A stretch of DNA of 14,291 bases from positions 1 through 14,291 of the forward strand of contig JBBQBB010000073.1 in the NCBI GenBank assembly GCA_038317095.1. The letters run 5' to 3'. Both the position numbers and the translations under genes were made by a program. Under the pieces are notes generated by a model, which saw nothing but the letters and a program-made list of their open reading frames with translations, searched no databases and was not told the DNA's origin. This document shows, one piece after another, positions 12,944-14,291 of this stretch. Source of the stretch: JAGXTF01 sp038317095 (GTDB taxonomy: Bacteria; Bacteroidota; Bacteroidia; NS11-12g; UBA955). Within the stretch, counting starts at the first letter, position 1. Every line of letters begins with the position of its first letter.

Positions 12944-12962
12944 GGGCGAATTTAATTCGCCC
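12944..12962. repeat. Perfect REP-like palindrome overlapping the hsdS stop
   Basis: GGGCGAATT (12944-12952), one T, AATTCGCCC (12954-12962): a perfect 9-bp stem. On the minus strand the hsdS frame runs into it, and the palindrome supplies the final GCG AAT codons and the TAA stop (12954-12952). As a strong hairpin at the end of hsdS mRNA it could also protect or end transcripts. Confidence 0.75.
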
Positions 12963-14291
12963 CTGCGTTCAATTCTCCACTAAACGCCTTCTGCAAAATA
13001 CTCTTTTTCAACTCCTCCAAATCATTTATTTTTTGTTGGTATATGCTTTCTAATTTTTTGGTTTCGGCATTTAGGGCATCTAATTTTTGAACGATGGTTT
13101 GTTGGGTTTTTAAGGGTGGAAGATAAATTGTTAGAGATTTTATAAAAGGTAGTTTAACTCCTTGAACTGTTGCTCCTGTTCCTTCTTCAACTATTTTGTG
13201 AGATATACTTTTAAACCATCTAAATAAAAAATCTACAGATAATTTTTTATCATTAATTGGAACTACACCTCTTAAATCTTGATTTATCGCTGTATCATTA
13301 GCAATAAGACAAACTTTGCCAAGCCCTACTCTTGTTGCAATAATTACATTTCCTTTTGGAATTATATTAGTTGAACTATTTTTTACTGCATCTTTCGTTA
13401 TTTTATGTTCTGTATCAAAAATAATTTCACTTTTCATATCTCTTACAGTAGCCCAATATATTTCACCATCATAAAATTTACTATTTGCTTTTGATGGAGT
13501 TCCGCCACCTATGACATTACAAACCTCCCCTAACGTCTTCTCCTCCCAACCCTCATTGTCTGAATCACGGATTTTATCAGATTGCTCAGATGACACGGAT
13601 TTTTTTGATTTATGTAATTTTAAATCAGTGGAATCCTTTAATCCATTTAATCTGTGATTCTGACTGAATGTGTTTTGCAAATAACTCTCAAAAAGTTCTT
13701 TGGCGTTTTTGAGGTTTTGTTGGGCATTGGCTTTTGCCTTGGCTATGGCAGCAAAGGCTTCATCTAATATGGCTACTATGCGTTGTTGCTCGGGAAGGGG
13801 TGGAAATCTAATTTCAACAGTTTTTAATTGTCCAAAATTTAAAGCGGGCATAGTTGCTGAACCCTGTGTGCTTAAATAATTTTGAATGCTATCTTGTGAA
13901 AGATAGAGTGCTAAATAATCATTGGTTAAATCGTTTCTTGTAACCTTGATTTGAAATAAATTATTAGCAATAACACCCGCTTTCCCTCTACCAATTAAAC
14001 CTGGAGTTCCATATCTAACCATTACAATATCGTCCTCATTGACAAAGTATTTTACTCCAGGATTTGGTATATATCTTATGTCATCAGTATTTTGAGTGTA
14101 ATCAACAATTCTTATAAATCTTACATAACCCTCTTTAGGTTCTGTCTGGTGGTTTTCTAATCCAACTTGAATGCCTTGTGAAAATGTAGCGACTTGGCCT
14201 AACTCTTTTATTTCCCAACCTTTCCTATTGTCTGAACCTTGATTTTTATGATTATCGTGATTGCCTTGATTTTTAAAATCAGGCGAATCAA
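12952..14291 (-). CDS. hsdS: Type I restriction-modification specificity subunit HsdS; 5' end outside window
   Basis: The specificity subunit reads DNA through two target-recognition domains (TRDs) joined by conserved helices and pairs with HsdM and HsdR. The frame is open to the window edge, so the start is beyond 14291. TRD1 begins with GWEIKELGQVATFSQGI and ends at IRFPPLPEQQRIVAILDEAF, followed by a coiled-coil spacer (AIAKAKANAQQNLKNAKELFESYLQN). TRD2 begins with GWEEKTLGEVCNVIGGGTPS, contains GVKLPFIKSLTIYLPPL, and ends in the second helix with LKKSILQKAFSGEL. Just before each GWE lies an Asn/Ser/Lys/His-rich low-complexity stretch encoded by dispersed-repeat DNA. The last residues, NAGAN, come from a REP-like palindrome. 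hsdM is not in the window and may lie upstream. The two TRDs differ, so the target is probably bipartite and asymmetric. Confidence 0.93.
   Translation of the reverse strand, partial: DSPDFKNQGNHDNHKNQGSDNRKGWEIKELGQVATFSQGIQVGLENHQTEPKEGYVRFIRIVDYTQNTDDIRYIPNPGVKYFVNEDDIVMVRYGTPGLIGRGKAGVIANNLFQIKVTRNDLTNDYLALYLSQDSIQNYLSTQGSATMPALNFGQLKTVEIRFPPLPEQQRIVAILDEAFAAIAKAKANAQQNLKNAKELFESYLQNTFSQNHRLNGLKDSTDLKLHKSKKSVSSEQSDKIRDSDNEGWEEKTLGEVCNVIGGGTPSKANSKFYDGEIYWATVRDMKSEIIFDTEHKITKDAVKNSSTNIIPKGNVIIATRVGLGKVCLIANDTAINQDLRGVVPINDKKLSVDFLFRWFKSISHKIVEEGTGATVQGVKLPFIKSLTIYLPPLKTQQTIVQKLDALNAETKKLESIYQQKINDLEELKKSILQKAFSGELNAGAN
13555..13669. repeat. Inverted-repeat element read in frame inside hsdS (before TRD2)
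   Basis: The ends 13555-13573 (ATTGTCTGAATCACGGATT) and 13649-13669 are imperfect inverted repeats sharing GTGATTC. Inside, GGATT (13597-13601) pairs with AATCC (13632-13636), and TGATTT (13606-13611) pairs with AAATCA (13622-13627). The whole is a hairpin-like element of about 115 bases. It encodes the low-complexity SQNHRLNG-to-DSDNEGWE linker of HsdS without a stop or frameshift. Confidence 0.65.
14227..14291. repeat. Second, partly cut copy of the hsdS inverted-repeat element (before TRD1)
   Basis: It begins ATTGTCTGAACC, 11 of 12 bases identical to the left end of the 13555 element and in the same orientation. It reaches the perfect palindromic centre TGATTTTTAAAATCA at 14267-14281. The other half would lie past the window end. 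In the hsdS frame it encodes an Asn/His/Lys/Gly-rich stretch ending GSDNRKGWE, immediately before TRD1. Confidence 0.55.

Overview
The window looks like a chromosomal piece of a Bacteroidota bacterium, probably from a Cytophagia-, Sphingobacteriia- or Chitinophagia-like lineage. This is inferred from the AT-rich DNA, the lack of strong Shine-Dalgarno sequences, a System I cytochrome c maturation operon with a long CcmF and a CxxxY-type CcmE, the DUF2520 neighbour, and a Bacteroidota-style Y1 (REP-associated) transposase with palindromic repeats. No tRNA, rRNA or CRISPR array was seen.

Region 1 (1-2089, plus strand) is a tight four-gene run. It holds a lipoprotein cut by the window start, a 73-residue orphan protein, a bacterial ferritin with a complete ferroxidase centre, and a small flavin/NAD(P)H oxidoreductase without an iron-sulfur domain. 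Overlapping or nearly touching genes suggest one iron-storage/redox operon. A gene-free stretch (2090-2431) follows, with iterated ATTRTRCAA nonamers.

Region 2 (2432-4318, plus strand) is a stress-type cluster: an acidic-tailed orphan whose N-terminal module is related to the 73-residue protein of region 1, a short HPF/RaiA-type ribosome hibernation factor, a Prx6-type peroxiredoxin with two extra C-terminal cysteines, and a DUF2892 membrane protein.

Region 3 (9707 down to about 4334, minus strand) is the cytochrome c maturation operon ccmC-ccmD-ccmE-ccmF followed by a Rossmann/DUF2520 gene. Most junctions are ATGA overlaps. The annotatable ATG of ccmF lies inside the conserved N-terminus, so its true start is probably non-canonical or hidden by a base error. 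CcmC carries an extra extracytoplasmic domain of about 130 residues.

Region 4 (14291 down to 9944, minus strand) is a type I restriction-modification locus read hsdS > Y1 transposase > hsdR; hsdM is not in the window and may lie beyond 14291. The transposase stop overlaps the hsdR start (ATGA). The transposase is surrounded by, and contains within its reading frame, GGGCGAAT...ATTCGCCC and GGGCGT...ACGCCC palindromes. One palindrome supplies the last codons and stop of hsdS. A second repeat family, with terminal inverted repeats and a palindromic centre, is read in frame inside hsdS just before each target-recognition domain. This repeat-laced restriction locus is the most unusual part of the window.
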